Assembly: GCA_963718995.1 (NCBI GenBank)
Contig: CAVRAP010000013.1
Location: forward strand, 20,239 to 84,238
Origin: UBA4744 sp963718995
GTDB lineage: Bacteria; Actinomycetota; Acidimicrobiia; Spongiisociales; UBA4744
Direction of reading: 5' to 3'
DNA length: 64,000 nucleotides
Positions 34,662-43,577 of this stretch are shown here, piece by piece. The notes beneath the pieces were generated by a model. That model did not search any database. It worked only from the letters and a program-made list of their open reading frames with translations, and was not told the DNA's origin. A program made the translations under genes and the position numbers. Numbering within the stretch: the stretch's first letter is position 1; the number at the start of each line of letters is the position of its first letter.

Positions 34662-35357
34662 CTAGACCGTCGTGATGCAGCCTTCGCCCCATGTCTCTTT
34701 GGGGGCGGTCACGGTGTCCGTGGCATGGTTGAGAGCCTCCATCAGACCGTTCACGATGCCACGATCGAGAGAACACACGACCTCGGGATGGTCGAAGGCA
34801 GTCCGGCCAAACGGGCAGTGGCTCATCAGTAGCTGGCGGTTGTTGGTGTTGGTATCAACGGCAAAACCTACGTCGACCATCGCCTGTTGAACGGTGGCAA
34901 GCACTGAATCGAAACCAGCAGAGTCCGGCAGCTCAAGAGTGCCGGCCAATTCTACGCCGTACTCCCGGCCGACCTCAGCGGCCATCTCTGCGGCCCGTTC
35001 CGGTTCGAGCCGTTGCACCACCCGAATGAGTAGATCGGCGAGCAAGTCGTAGCGACGGGCGGGAAACTGGAGTTCGATCTCCTTGTCCGTGGCCGTGTAA
35101 CACTTGGCCGGCCGACCGGCCCCGGGTCCGTTCACGCCCTGAGGGCGCTTGGTGGTGGTTTCCAGATATCCCTCATCGGTGAGCCGGTCGAGATGGTGCC
35201 GGGCGACGTTGGGGTGAATGCTGAATTCGGCGGCAACCTGGGCGGCGGTCACGGGATCAGCCGATGCTCGAACCTTCAAGTAGATAGAGCGCCGGGTCGG
35301 GTCACCGAGCGTCGACGTCAGGTCGCTGAGGCTGCGCTCGAGTTGTCGTGTGTTCAT
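34662..35357 (-). CDS. SufR-like HTH regulator with C-terminal cysteines
   Basis: The 231-residue protein has an ArsR/MarR-like winged helix (LGDPTRRSIYLKVRA, IHPNVARHHLDRLTDEGYLE). The C-terminal domain carries SHCPFGRTAF, HPEVVCSLD and GEGCI, a three-Cys set as in SufR-type proteins that bind an Fe-S cluster and repress suf genes. ATG at 35357 is preferred. GTG at 35387 would lie inside a likely -10 (TATAGT on this strand). It is divergent from the Mrp-type Fe-S carrier, consistent with Fe-S homeostasis control. Confidence 0.8.
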   Translation of the reverse strand: MNTRQLERSLSDLTSTLGDPTRRSIYLKVRASADPVTAAQVAAEFSIHPNVARHHLDRLTDEGYLETTTKRPQGVNGPGAGRPAKCYTATDKEIELQFPARRYDLLADLLIRVVQRLEPERAAEMAAEVGREYGVELAGTLELPDSAGFDSVLATVQQAMVDVGFAVDTNTNNRQLLMSHCPFGRTAFDHPEVVCSLDRGIVNGLMEALNHATDTVTAPKETWGEGCITTV

Positions 35358-35385
35358 ACGCTCGACTGGGTAGGCGGATGTCGTC

Positions 35386-35419
35386 ACTATAGTTTTGCGC
35401 GGGCTTTACACACCGTGTG
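35386..35419. promoter_or_regulatory. Divergent SufR/Mrp regulatory region
   Basis: CACAC-C-GTGTG (35409-35419) is a perfect inverted repeat. On the minus strand it occupies the -35 position of a likely promoter for the SufR-like gene (-10 TATAGT, 35386-35391, about 17 bases away). On the plus strand it lies 14 bases upstream of the mrp ATG. It is a candidate autorepressor site. Confidence 0.5.
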
Positions 35420-35432
35420 GTTAGGACGAAAG

Positions 35433-36524
35433 ATGGTCGACAAAGCAGCCGTTGAGACCCGGGTCGGGGTCGTCGAGGAGCCCGAGTTGGGCCGCTCCCT
35501 GGCACAGCTGGGCATGATCCGGTCTTTGAGTGTGACCCGCAAGGGTCAGGTTGGCGTTGAGGTGGCGATGCCGGTCCCCGGTTACGCCTCGGCCGACCCC
35601 GTCGCTCGTGAAATCGAACGAGCCGCGTCGGACGTCGAGGGTGTCACATCGGTCAACGTGACCTTCGTCGAGATGGATGACGACGACCGCAAGCAGATGA
35701 TGGATTACCTGCGTCCGGAACGTGGCATGACCCTGACCCGTCCCGGTTCGCCAACCCGGGTGGTGACCATCTCCAGTGGGAAAGGCGGCGTCGGCAAGTC
35801 TTCGATCACGGCGAATCTGGCGGTTGCCCTGTCACAACAAGGCTATTCAGTCGGAGTTATCGACGCCGACGTCTGGGGGTTCTCCATCCCCAAGATGCTG
35901 GGCGCGACCCGGCCGCCGATGGTGATCGATGAGACCATCATTGCTCCCCGGGCGCATGGTGTGAAGGTCATTTCCATGGACTACTTCGTGCGTCCCGATC
36001 AGGCCGTCATCTGGCGCGGTCCGATGTTGCACAAGGCTCTCGAACAGTTTCTCTCCGATGTGTTTTGGGATGACCCCGACTTCCTCCTCATCGACATGCC
36101 TCCCGGCACGGGCGACGTAGCCATCTCCGTTTCGCAGTTCGTCCCCCGTGCCCAGGTCGTAGTGGTTACGACTCCGCAACCGACTGCGCAACGAGTGGCG
36201 AAGCGGGCCGCCCTGATGGCAGAAAAGGTCAACCAGGAAGTCATGGGTGTCGTCGAGAACATGTCATGGTTCACGGGCGATGACGGAACCCGGTACGAGC
36301 TCTTCGGAGAAGGCGGCGGGGCCGCTCTGGCCGGCGAGCTCGGGGTTCCGTTGCTTGCCCGCATTCCTTTCCTGTCGGCCATGCGAGCCGGGGCCGACGA
36401 AGGGCGGCCGCTGGCGTCGGTGGCTCCCGAAAGCGAAACGGCTCGAGCGTTCGATGAGCTGGCTCGAGGAGTGGTGGCCGCTCGGCCCCGGGTTCGCACG
36501 CATCCGGAGTTGGTCATCAAGTGA
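35433..36524 (+). CDS. mrp: Mrp/ApbC-type Fe-S cluster carrier ATPase
   Basis: The 363-residue protein has an N-terminal MIP18-like region followed by a deviant-Walker P-loop (VVTISSGKGGVGKSSITANL), the DADVWGFSIPKMLG motif, and LLIDMPPGTGDVAISVSQ (Walker B). Mrp/NBP35-class proteins carry or assemble 4Fe-4S clusters. The C-terminal CxxC found in many Mrp proteins is not obvious here, so cluster binding may be atypical. ATG 35433 has AGGA upstream. The stop overlaps the next gene. Confidence 0.87.
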   Translation: MVDKAAVETRVGVVEEPELGRSLAQLGMIRSLSVTRKGQVGVEVAMPVPGYASADPVAREIERAASDVEGVTSVNVTFVEMDDDDRKQMMDYLRPERGMTLTRPGSPTRVVTISSGKGGVGKSSITANLAVALSQQGYSVGVIDADVWGFSIPKMLGATRPPMVIDETIIAPRAHGVKVISMDYFVRPDQAVIWRGPMLHKALEQFLSDVFWDDPDFLLIDMPPGTGDVAISVSQFVPRAQVVVVTTPQPTAQRVAKRAALMAEKVNQEVMGVVENMSWFTGDDGTRYELFGEGGGAALAGELGVPLLARIPFLSAMRAGADEGRPLASVAPESETARAFDELARGVVAARPRVRTHPELVIK

Positions 36525-37417
36525 CGACCTCCCTCCTTCGGGCCCGTCCCCGTCGGGCGGATCCGCCCGACCCTTCCACGGGTCTTCCCCGGCGGTTCGT
36601 GCGTGGAACCCTCTTCTGGCTATTTGGCCTATCGGCGTCGATCCTGATTGGATCGCTCTGGGGTAGCTCGGTGACCGGAAACCGGTCCGTTGTTGCAGAT
36701 GTCATCGGTGAATTGGCGGCGGAAGAGATAGCCCAGGAACGCCTGGCCGGTTGGGTGATCGACGGGTTGAGGTCGGTAGGTGTGATCGTTCCCGACGATG
36801 CACGGGTGGCAGATCGGATACTGACGATGCCGGAGACGGAGCAGGCCATGCGCAACCTCACCGTGCAACTCGTCGATGCAGCATTCGCACCGGTTGGGGC
36901 CACTGCGGTTGTGGATCCGGCGACGGCGCTCCTGCCGGCCGTCCCCGCCCTCACGCAGGTTCTGGTTAACGAAGGGATCGTGGCGGGGGAGGGCAACGTC
37001 GCAGAACTCGTTTCGAGCATTGAACCGATCCCCCTAGACGGGATCGGAGAATTCCGGATGACTTCGGCGGCAACCAGAGCCTCAACCGCTTTCAGCCTGG
37101 CAGCTGCGTCGGCGGGCGTAGCCATGGTGTTGTTCGGTGTCGGCGCCGTGCTCGCCAGCCCCGACCGGGTGGCTGCCGTTCGCAACCTGGCCTACCGACT
37201 GATGTTGACGTCTTTGTCGTTGGCCGTCATGTTGCGGCTCGGCTCATGGATCGCCGACCCGCGCGGCGGTGCGACACCGCTCGGGGCGGGGGTATCAACC
37301 CTTCTTGGCAGCAACACGTACGTCCCTCTCGCGATGGCAGGAGCAGCGGCGCTCGTCTCGGTGCAGGTGCGAAGAAGGTCGGGCGGTCACCGACCAAAGC
37401 GATCGAGCGCCCGATAG
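36521..37417 (+). CDS. Conserved membrane protein downstream of mrp
   Basis: The 298-residue protein starts at GTG 36521 in a GTGA overlap with mrp. One hydrophobic segment near residues 32-50 (LFWLFGLSASILIGSLWG) is followed by an extracytoplasmic region of about 130 residues rich in Ala/Val. Three further hydrophobic stretches lie at 188-290. I do not recognise a family; signatures of transporters or enzymes are absent. Coupling to mrp suggests co-expression but not function. Its 3' end overlaps the broken DAO gene by 31 bases. Confidence 0.6.
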   Translation: MTTSLLRARPRRADPPDPSTGLPRRFVRGTLFWLFGLSASILIGSLWGSSVTGNRSVVADVIGELAAEEIAQERLAGWVIDGLRSVGVIVPDDARVADRILTMPETEQAMRNLTVQLVDAAFAPVGATAVVDPATALLPAVPALTQVLVNEGIVAGEGNVAELVSSIEPIPLDGIGEFRMTSAATRASTAFSLAAASAGVAMVLFGVGAVLASPDRVAAVRNLAYRLMLTSLSLAVMLRLGSWIADPRGGATPLGAGVSTLLGSNTYVPLAMAGAAALVSVQVRRRSGGHRPKRSSAR

Positions 37418-38661
37418 CCGAACGCAGCCAGGGGCAGGAACCAGGGGTTGGTTCGGTAGAACCATCGGGTCGGATGAGCAATCTCGGCGAAAGGACTGCG
37501 TTCGAGTTCACCCGTCATGAGCATGCCGACATCGTTGCCAAGATGAGGTGGCGAGGGGCACACCGTGTCCCCCGTATCCCATCGCATACCAGACTCCGTC
37601 CCGCTGGCCGATGTGCGGAAGGAGGTCGAACGTGACCCCCAACTTGCCGCCCCATACGTGAGTTACTTCGTACGGTTGTATCTGCGGGAAGAACTCCGTC
37701 AGACGGGAACTCAGTTCGCGAGCGCTGTCCGCCGGGTCGAGGTCTGTTTGCAGGTTGCGCCTGCCGCCCATCAAGAGCCGGTTGTCCGGGGTACGGCGGA
37801 AGTAGTTGAGCAGGCGACGAGCCGTCCACACCATCCGGTTGCCGGGCAGCAACTCCTCGGCCAGCGCGGTTGGGAGTGGCTCGGTCACGACCGAGTAGCT
37901 CCCGATCGGGACGACCCTGCGTCTGATCGAAGGGAAGAGGGTCCCGGTGTAACCGTTGGTCGCGACGAGGATTCGACCGGCCCGGATGTGACCCCGCGAC
38001 GTCGAAACGGTGAAGTTTCCCGCCCTGTTTCTCGACGCCGGTCACTTCGGCACTCTCGACCAAAACGGCCCCGGCTCGGGAAGCGGCCCCGAGCTAGACC
38101 GAACGTGTACTTGGCGGGGTGTAGACCAGCGCTCACGTTCTCAATGAGCGCCATGGAGAACCGGGGGCTCCCGATGACCTCTCCAAGCCGGTCGCGCGGT
38201 ACGTACTCGATGGGAAAGCCGAGGTCTTTGGTGGCCCACGCTGCGTACGCAGCGAGCACCCGGTCGTCGCGGCGGGTGAAACCTAGTTCGGCGGAGCCCG
38301 GGCGCGTGAAATCGCAGGAGATGGCCTCTTCGGTGATGGTCTCTTCGATGCGGTCGATGGCGACGTTGGAGGCATCCCACAGTTCGCGGCCCAGCCGGTC
38401 TCCAAAGCGTTTGATGACAACGTCCGGCGCAGCCTTCAGCCCGTAGATAGCCATGCCCCCATTCCTGGCGCTGGCTCCATCGCCGAACTGCAAGGCTTCT
38501 GTCACCACCGTTTCGATTCCTGCCCGGGCAAGCCGCCGGGCAGCCGTCAACCCGGTGATGCCACCGCCGATGACGAGCACATCGGTGCGGTTGGGAAGGT
38601 CCCCGGCCGGCAGGGCGGCAGGGCGGGGGTAGTCGTCGGTCCAGAAACAGCTCGTCTTCAC
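37387..38661 (-). pseudogene. FAD-dependent amine oxidoreductase (DAO family), three frameshifts
   Basis: Four consecutive reading-frame segments on this strand together encode one DAO-fold protein of about 420 residues. It starts VKTSCFWTDDYPRP and shows VLVIGGGITGLTAARRLARAG, QFGDGASARNGGMAIYGLK, and later VWGGKLGVTFDLLPHIG with GYGGHGVP. This is close to gamma-glutamylputrescine oxidase/PuuB-like proteins. Frame changes lie near 38090, 38015 and 37550, and each equals one extra base. All family blocks are present, so it is either a recent pseudogene or a sequence-quality artefact. GTG at 38661 overlaps the aminotransferase stop, so the two are one operon. Confidence 0.75.
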
Positions 38662-39905
38662 ACTTCGACCGCGTCGAGCCCTGCAGAAAACGACGCGACC
38701 ATTTCGTCGATCTGTTCTGTCGTGATGATGAGCGGCGGAGAGACCTGCAGACCACCGCCTCCTACTGCGCGGGTGATGGCTCCCGCCTCCCGGATGGCTC
38801 GAAAGGCCCGGGCGGGCAGACCCGGATCGGTCTCGATGGCTTCCGGATCGATCTGCACCGCTGCGAGGACCCCGAGCCCCGACCGGATCTCCGTAACTAA
38901 CCGATGCCCGGTCAACGGAGCCAACGCAGCGGTCAATGCCGATTCGAGCTGCAGAGCCCGAGCCGGGAGGTCTTCTCGTTGGATGATGTCGAAGTTGGCG
39001 ATTCCTGCGGCAGCTGCTGCCGAGTGGCCCGAATAGGTATAACCGTGTCGCCACATAACGCCGCCCTGCCAGAACGGCTCGGCGATCCAGGGGGCAACGA
39101 TCAACCCGCCGAGCGGCAGGTATCCCGAAGTTGCTCCCTTGGCAAAAGTCACCAGGTCAGGTTCGAGGTCGAATCGGTTCGAGGCGAACCAATCTCCCAC
39201 CCGTCCGAATCCGGTCACGACTTCGTCGGCAATGAAGAGTGCCCCTGCGTCCCGAACGGCGGACCGAACCCCGGTCAAGTAGCCGTCTGGCGGAACGCGG
39301 ACCCCGCCTGCTCCGACGACCGGCTCGCAGAAGATCCCGGCGATCCGCTCCGGGCCGGCTTGTTCGATCACTTTCTCAACGGCCTCGACGGAATCCCAGG
39401 GGACGACGACCACGTCTCCGACCAGATCTCCGTAGCCATCCCGGTTGGGTGCGATACCCGCCAGGCTGGTGCCGTAAGCGTGGGTGCCGTGGTAGCCCCA
39501 CTCGCGGGTGATGAATACGGTCCGCTCTGGTTGGCCGATCAGGTGGAAGTAGCGCCGGGCCAGCTTGGCTGCACTATCAACTGAATCCGAGCCACCGCTG
39601 GTGAGGAAGACCTTGCTGCCGGGTACCGGTGCAACGGAAGCGATCTTCTCGCAGAGTTCGATCACCGGGCGCGAAACGAAATCGCCGAACGTGTGATAGG
39701 CGTGCAGTTTTTCCATCTGGGCGGCGACGGCGGCGACGATTTCCTGGCGGCCATATCCCACGTTGCAGTACCAGAGGCTGGCCGTGGCGTCCAGATACCT
39801 CCGGCCCTGCTCGTCGAATACGTAGATGCCTTCCCCCCGATCGATGACCACCTCGTGACCGTCGACTGCTGCCATGTCTGCGAATGGATGCCAGAAAGCG
39901 CTCAT
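38658..39905 (-). CDS. Class III aminotransferase (omega-amine:pyruvate type)
   Basis: The 415-residue PLP enzyme shows the VIDRGEGIYVFDEQGRRYLD start and PGSKVFLTSGGSDSVDSAAKLA. LFIADEVVTGFGRVGDWF carries the cofactor-binding Asp, and TFAKGATSGYLPLGGLIV carries the catalytic Lys in FAKG. It falls in the fold-type I omega-transaminase group (putrescine, taurine, beta-alanine and similar amines). Its neighbour in the operon is the DAO-type oxidase. The substrate is inferred to be an amine because of potABCD and the aldehyde dehydrogenases nearby. Confidence 0.9.
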   Translation of the reverse strand: MSAFWHPFADMAAVDGHEVVIDRGEGIYVFDEQGRRYLDATASLWYCNVGYGRQEIVAAVAAQMEKLHAYHTFGDFVSRPVIELCEKIASVAPVPGSKVFLTSGGSDSVDSAAKLARRYFHLIGQPERTVFITREWGYHGTHAYGTSLAGIAPNRDGYGDLVGDVVVVPWDSVEAVEKVIEQAGPERIAGIFCEPVVGAGGVRVPPDGYLTGVRSAVRDAGALFIADEVVTGFGRVGDWFASNRFDLEPDLVTFAKGATSGYLPLGGLIVAPWIAEPFWQGGVMWRHGYTYSGHSAAAAAGIANFDIIQREDLPARALQLESALTAALAPLTGHRLVTEIRSGLGVLAAVQIDPEAIETDPGLPARAFRAIREAGAITRAVGGGGLQVSPPLIITTEQIDEMVASFSAGLDAVEV

Positions 39906-39986
39906 GTCGGGGACTCTACCTGGTGCTTCCGGTCCCGTGTGGCGGCCGCCCGGGTGGGATCACTACCCTGCGCTGCGGAGGTGAGC

Positions 39987-41627
39987 TTGGCTGATTTGGT
40001 GTTGCGGAATGGGGTTGTTTTCACGGTCGACGCCGCTCGCAGCTGGGCCACGGGAGTGGCTGTCGACGACGGCAGAATCGTGGCCGTTGCGCGGGATGAC
40101 CGGCAGCTGGAGGAGTGGGTCGAGCCTTCCACCGATGTTGTGGACCTCCACGGCCGGTTGGTGCTTCCCGGGTTTCAGGATGCGCACATTCACCCTCCGA
40201 CCGCCGGTCTCGGGCTCGTGCGGTGCAATCTTCACGAAAGCAATGATCGGGCTTCCTACCTGGAGACGATTGCCTCCTACGCCGCGCAGCACCAGGACGA
40301 GCGGTGGGTGTTGGGCGGCGGGTGGGCAATGGACGCCTTCCCCGGTGGTACGCCAACCCGCCAGGATCTTGACCGTATCGTTCCCGATCGACCGGTGTTC
40401 CTGGTCAATCGCGACGGTCACGGTGCGTGGGTCAACAGCCGGGCTCTGGACGAAGCCGGTATTCACGCTGGTACGGCAGACCCACCCGACGGCCGCATCG
40501 AGAGGGAAGCAGATGGAACGCCGGCCGGGACCCTCCAGGAGGGGGCGATGGGGTTGGTCGGCCGCCTAGTGCCGCCGGACACGGTGTCCGACTATGCGCG
40601 AGGCCTGAAAGTCGCCCAGGATTACCTTCTGTCCCTTGGCATAACCGCATGGCAGGACGCCGATGTGACCCCACAGACCGAGGAGGCCTACCGGTCGCTG
40701 GCCGGCAAGGGCGAGTTGATTGCGCGGGTGGTCGGGGCGCTGTGGTGGGAGCGCTCTGGCGGCGAGGAGCAGATCGAAAGCCTGATAGCTCGCCGGGATC
40801 GGGGTGGGGTCGGTCGTTTTCGACCCACATCGGTCAAGATGATGCTGGACGGCGTTGCGGAGAATTTCACCGCCTCGATGCTTGATCCGTATCTCGGTCC
40901 GGATGGGCAGGTGACTGCCAATCGAGGTATCGACTTCATCGACCCGGAGATGCTCCCCCGATACGTCACCCAGCTCGATGCCGCCGGATTCCAGGTGCAC
41001 TTCCATGCCATCGGCGACCGGGCGGTCCGCAATGCGCTCGATGCGGTAGAGGCAGCCCGTCTGGCCAACGGATGGAGTGACGCCCGCCATCACATTTCTC
41101 ACATTCAGGTGATTGCGACGGAGGATCTTCCGCGGTTTCGCACGTTAGGCGTGGTTGCCAACGGTCAACCTTTCTGGGCCTGCTACGAGGGTTACCAGAC
41201 CGAATTGACGATTCCCTACTTCGGCCCTGAACGTGCGGCCCGGCAATACCCGTTCCGGAGTCTGCTCCGGCACGGGGCCACGTTGGCTTTTGGCAGTGAC
41301 TGGTCCGTGTCGACACCCAATCCGCTCCTCGAGATCGAGACGGCGGTGCGGCGTATCTCTCCCGAGAACCGGCAAGAAAGTTCTTTCTATCCGGACGAAA
41401 GGGTTTCTGTGGCCGACGCGGTCGCAGCTTTCACCGCCGGTTCGGCCTATGTCAATCATCTCGACAATGAGACCGGGTCGATCGAGAAGGGCAAAGCCGC
41501 TGATCTGGTGGTCCTCGATCGGAATATATTCGAGTGCGAATCAATTGGCGATGCGGCCGTCATGATGACCATCGTCGACGGTAAAGTCGCCTTCCCTGCA
41601 AACAGTGGTGAAGCCCGGGAGGGGTGA
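39987..41627 (+). CDS. YtcJ-like amidohydrolase
   Basis: The 546-residue protein has LVLPGFQDAHIHP (HxH metal site) near residue 60, VHFHAIGDRAVRNALDA near 340, and the HISHIQ and FGSDWSVSTPNPLLEIE segments. These are standard amidohydrolase-3/YtcJ features. TTG at 39987 is preferred: GGAGG lies 5 bases upstream, and the in-frame GTG at 39981 overlaps that site. The family hydrolyses amide or C-N bonds of many substrates. The next gene, potA, starts right after the stop. An N-acyl-amine substrate is possible. Confidence 0.87.
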   Translation: MADLVLRNGVVFTVDAARSWATGVAVDDGRIVAVARDDRQLEEWVEPSTDVVDLHGRLVLPGFQDAHIHPPTAGLGLVRCNLHESNDRASYLETIASYAAQHQDERWVLGGGWAMDAFPGGTPTRQDLDRIVPDRPVFLVNRDGHGAWVNSRALDEAGIHAGTADPPDGRIEREADGTPAGTLQEGAMGLVGRLVPPDTVSDYARGLKVAQDYLLSLGITAWQDADVTPQTEEAYRSLAGKGELIARVVGALWWERSGGEEQIESLIARRDRGGVGRFRPTSVKMMLDGVAENFTASMLDPYLGPDGQVTANRGIDFIDPEMLPRYVTQLDAAGFQVHFHAIGDRAVRNALDAVEAARLANGWSDARHHISHIQVIATEDLPRFRTLGVVANGQPFWACYEGYQTELTIPYFGPERAARQYPFRSLLRHGATLAFGSDWSVSTPNPLLEIETAVRRISPENRQESSFYPDERVSVADAVAAFTAGSAYVNHLDNETGSIEKGKAADLVVLDRNIFECESIGDAAVMMTIVDGKVAFPANSGEAREG

Positions 41628-42696
41628 GTGGCAGATCCTGCGGTTGAACTCAGCGGAATCTCAAAGCGTTTCGATGATGTCATTGCGGTCGATCACCTGG
41701 ATTTGCAGATCCACGACGGGGAGTTCTTCTCCCTGCTTGGCCCGTCCGGCTGCGGGAAGACGACCACGCTTCGGATGATGGCGGGTCTCGAGTATCCAAC
41801 CGAGGGCAGCATTCGCATCTACGGCGAGGAGATGGGCCTCCGGCCCCCAAACAAGCGGCCTATCAACACGGTTTTCCAGTCGTATGCGTTGTTCCCGCAC
41901 ATGTCCGTCGCCGGGAACGTTGCCTTCGGCCTCGAGATGCAGAAGGTTGAGGAGGAGGAGATCAAGGCCCGGGTGGGCAACGCCATCGATCTCGTTCGAT
42001 CTGACGGGCATGGAGAACCGGAAGCCCTCGCAGCTTTCCGGGGGTCAGCAACAGCGCGTCGCGTTGGCCCGGGCGCTCGTGAACCGGCCGAAGGTACTGT
42101 TGCTCGACGAGCCGCTCGGCGCCCTTGACTTGAAGCTCCGCCAGGCCATGCAGTTGGAGCTCAAGGAACTTCAGGAGCGGGTCGGGATCACCTTCGTCTA
42201 TGTGACGCACGACCAGGAAGAAGCCCTCACGATGTCCGATCGGATCGGCGTCATGAACAACGGTCTCCTCCTGCAGGTCGGTTCGCCCGAACAGATCTAT
42301 GAACACCCGGAAACACGTTTTGTGGCCGACTTCATCGGCGAGACAACCTTTGTGAACGGGGTGGTGGCCGACGACGGATTGGTGAGGCTCCCCGACGGCA
42401 GCACGGTCAATACCCTCACCGATGCCCCACCCGGGTCTACGGTCACGCTCGCTCTGCGACCCGAGCGCCTGTTCCTCTTCCCCCGGGACGAACCGGCGCA
42501 GCTTCCCGGCAACGTGCTCAACGGAACGGTCACCCGTCGCATCTACCTGGGCAACTCCCTCTTCTATGAGGTCGACCTCGGCTTCGCCTCGTTGCGGGTT
42601 CGCCATGAGAACACCCTCGGCGCTCACACTTTTACTGCCGGCGATCAGGTCCTGGTGCAATGGGAACCGGGATCCTCGAAGGCTCTGGCTGAATGA
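41628..42696 (+). pseudogene. potA: Spermidine/putrescine ABC transporter ATPase, one frameshift
   Basis: Segment one (41628 to about 41995) has the Walker A LLGPSGCGKTTTLRMMAGLE and a Q-loop. Segment two (from about 41995) resumes with LTGMENRKPSQLSGGQQQRV, the ABC signature, then VLLLDEPLGALDLKLRQ (Walker B) and the MalK/PotA-type TOBE tail. The joint needs removal of one base in TCGTTCGATCTGACG near 41995-42002. The other pot genes look intact and strongly depend on PotA, so an error or a recent mutation is likely. The stop overlaps potB. Confidence 0.85.
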
Positions 42697-43577
42697 CCAC
42701 CGACGTCACTCCCGTCACACCGGCCCTCGAAGAGGCAGCCGAGCGGGCGGAGCGGCGCAGAGGATTTCGTCTGGCCCTCCCCGGCTTTGTCTATCTCGTC
42801 TTCTTCTTTGCGGTTCCCCTGGTCATTGTTTTCATCTACTCGTTCGCCACTCGCAGTTCGACCGGCAGGACAGTGCTCGAGGACTGGAACCTCGATTCGT
42901 ACCGTCAGCTCGCCAAACCGCTCGTGCTCGAGATCGCCTGGCGGTCCTTATGGCTGGCAGCCCTTGCCACGGTCATCTGTCTGGTGCTCGCCTACCCGTT
43001 CGCCTACTACATCGCTACCCGGCGACCGGCGGTGCGAAACATTCTGCTCGTGCTGGTCATGATCCCGTTCTGGTCCAATTTTCTGGTGCGGACCTACGCC
43101 TGGCGGGTGTTGCTCGGATCCGATGGGCCGGTGTCCCAACTGACGGAATTGATTGGATTAGGAGAAACCCGGATTCTCTTCACTCCGCTGGCCGTACTGA
43201 TCGGCCTCGTCTACGGATTTCTGCCGTTCATGGTGCTGCCCCTGTACGCGGCCATCGAGCGGATCGACTGGAGCCTGGTCGAGGCAGCCCGGGATTTGTA
43301 CGCCTCCGGTTGGGCGAGTTTCCGGCGGGTCACCTGGCCGCTCAGCCGGCCGGGTGTGGTCGCCGGTTCGATCCTGGTTTTCATCCCCAGCCTCGGGGCC
43401 TACGTCACCCCCGAGATCCTGGGCGGTGCCAAGACGACTTTGTTGGGCAGCTATATCGTCAATCAGTTTCTGGCCGCCCGCAACTGGCCGTTCGGTTCGG
43501 CGATGTCCTTTGCGGTGATGGCCGTCATGCTGGCGGCCACGCTGGTCTACTTCCGGGCGGGGGGGAAGAACTTGTGA
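42693..43577 (+). CDS. potB: Polyamine ABC transporter permease (PotB type)
   Basis: The 294-residue protein has six hydrophobic segments and the permease loop EAARDLYASGWASFRRVTWP near residue 200, the EAA motif that docks the ATPase. It follows potA with an ATGA overlap. It forms the heterodimeric channel with PotC for uptake of spermidine, putrescine or a related amine. Confidence 0.92.
   Translation: MTTDVTPVTPALEEAAERAERRRGFRLALPGFVYLVFFFAVPLVIVFIYSFATRSSTGRTVLEDWNLDSYRQLAKPLVLEIAWRSLWLAALATVICLVLAYPFAYYIATRRPAVRNILLVLVMIPFWSNFLVRTYAWRVLLGSDGPVSQLTELIGLGETRILFTPLAVLIGLVYGFLPFMVLPLYAAIERIDWSLVEAARDLYASGWASFRRVTWPLSRPGVVAGSILVFIPSLGAYVTPEILGGAKTTLLGSYIVNQFLAARNWPFGSAMSFAVMAVMLAATLVYFRAGGKNL

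Noticed and set aside
36521..37417. Assignment of the mrp-linked membrane protein to a transporter family
   Set aside because: Only four hydrophobic segments and no transporter signature are visible, so no family is claimed.
41990..42010. Programmed ribosomal frameshift in potA
   Set aside because: No slippery heptamer or downstream pseudoknot was seen, and the other frameshifts in the window point to errors or mutations.
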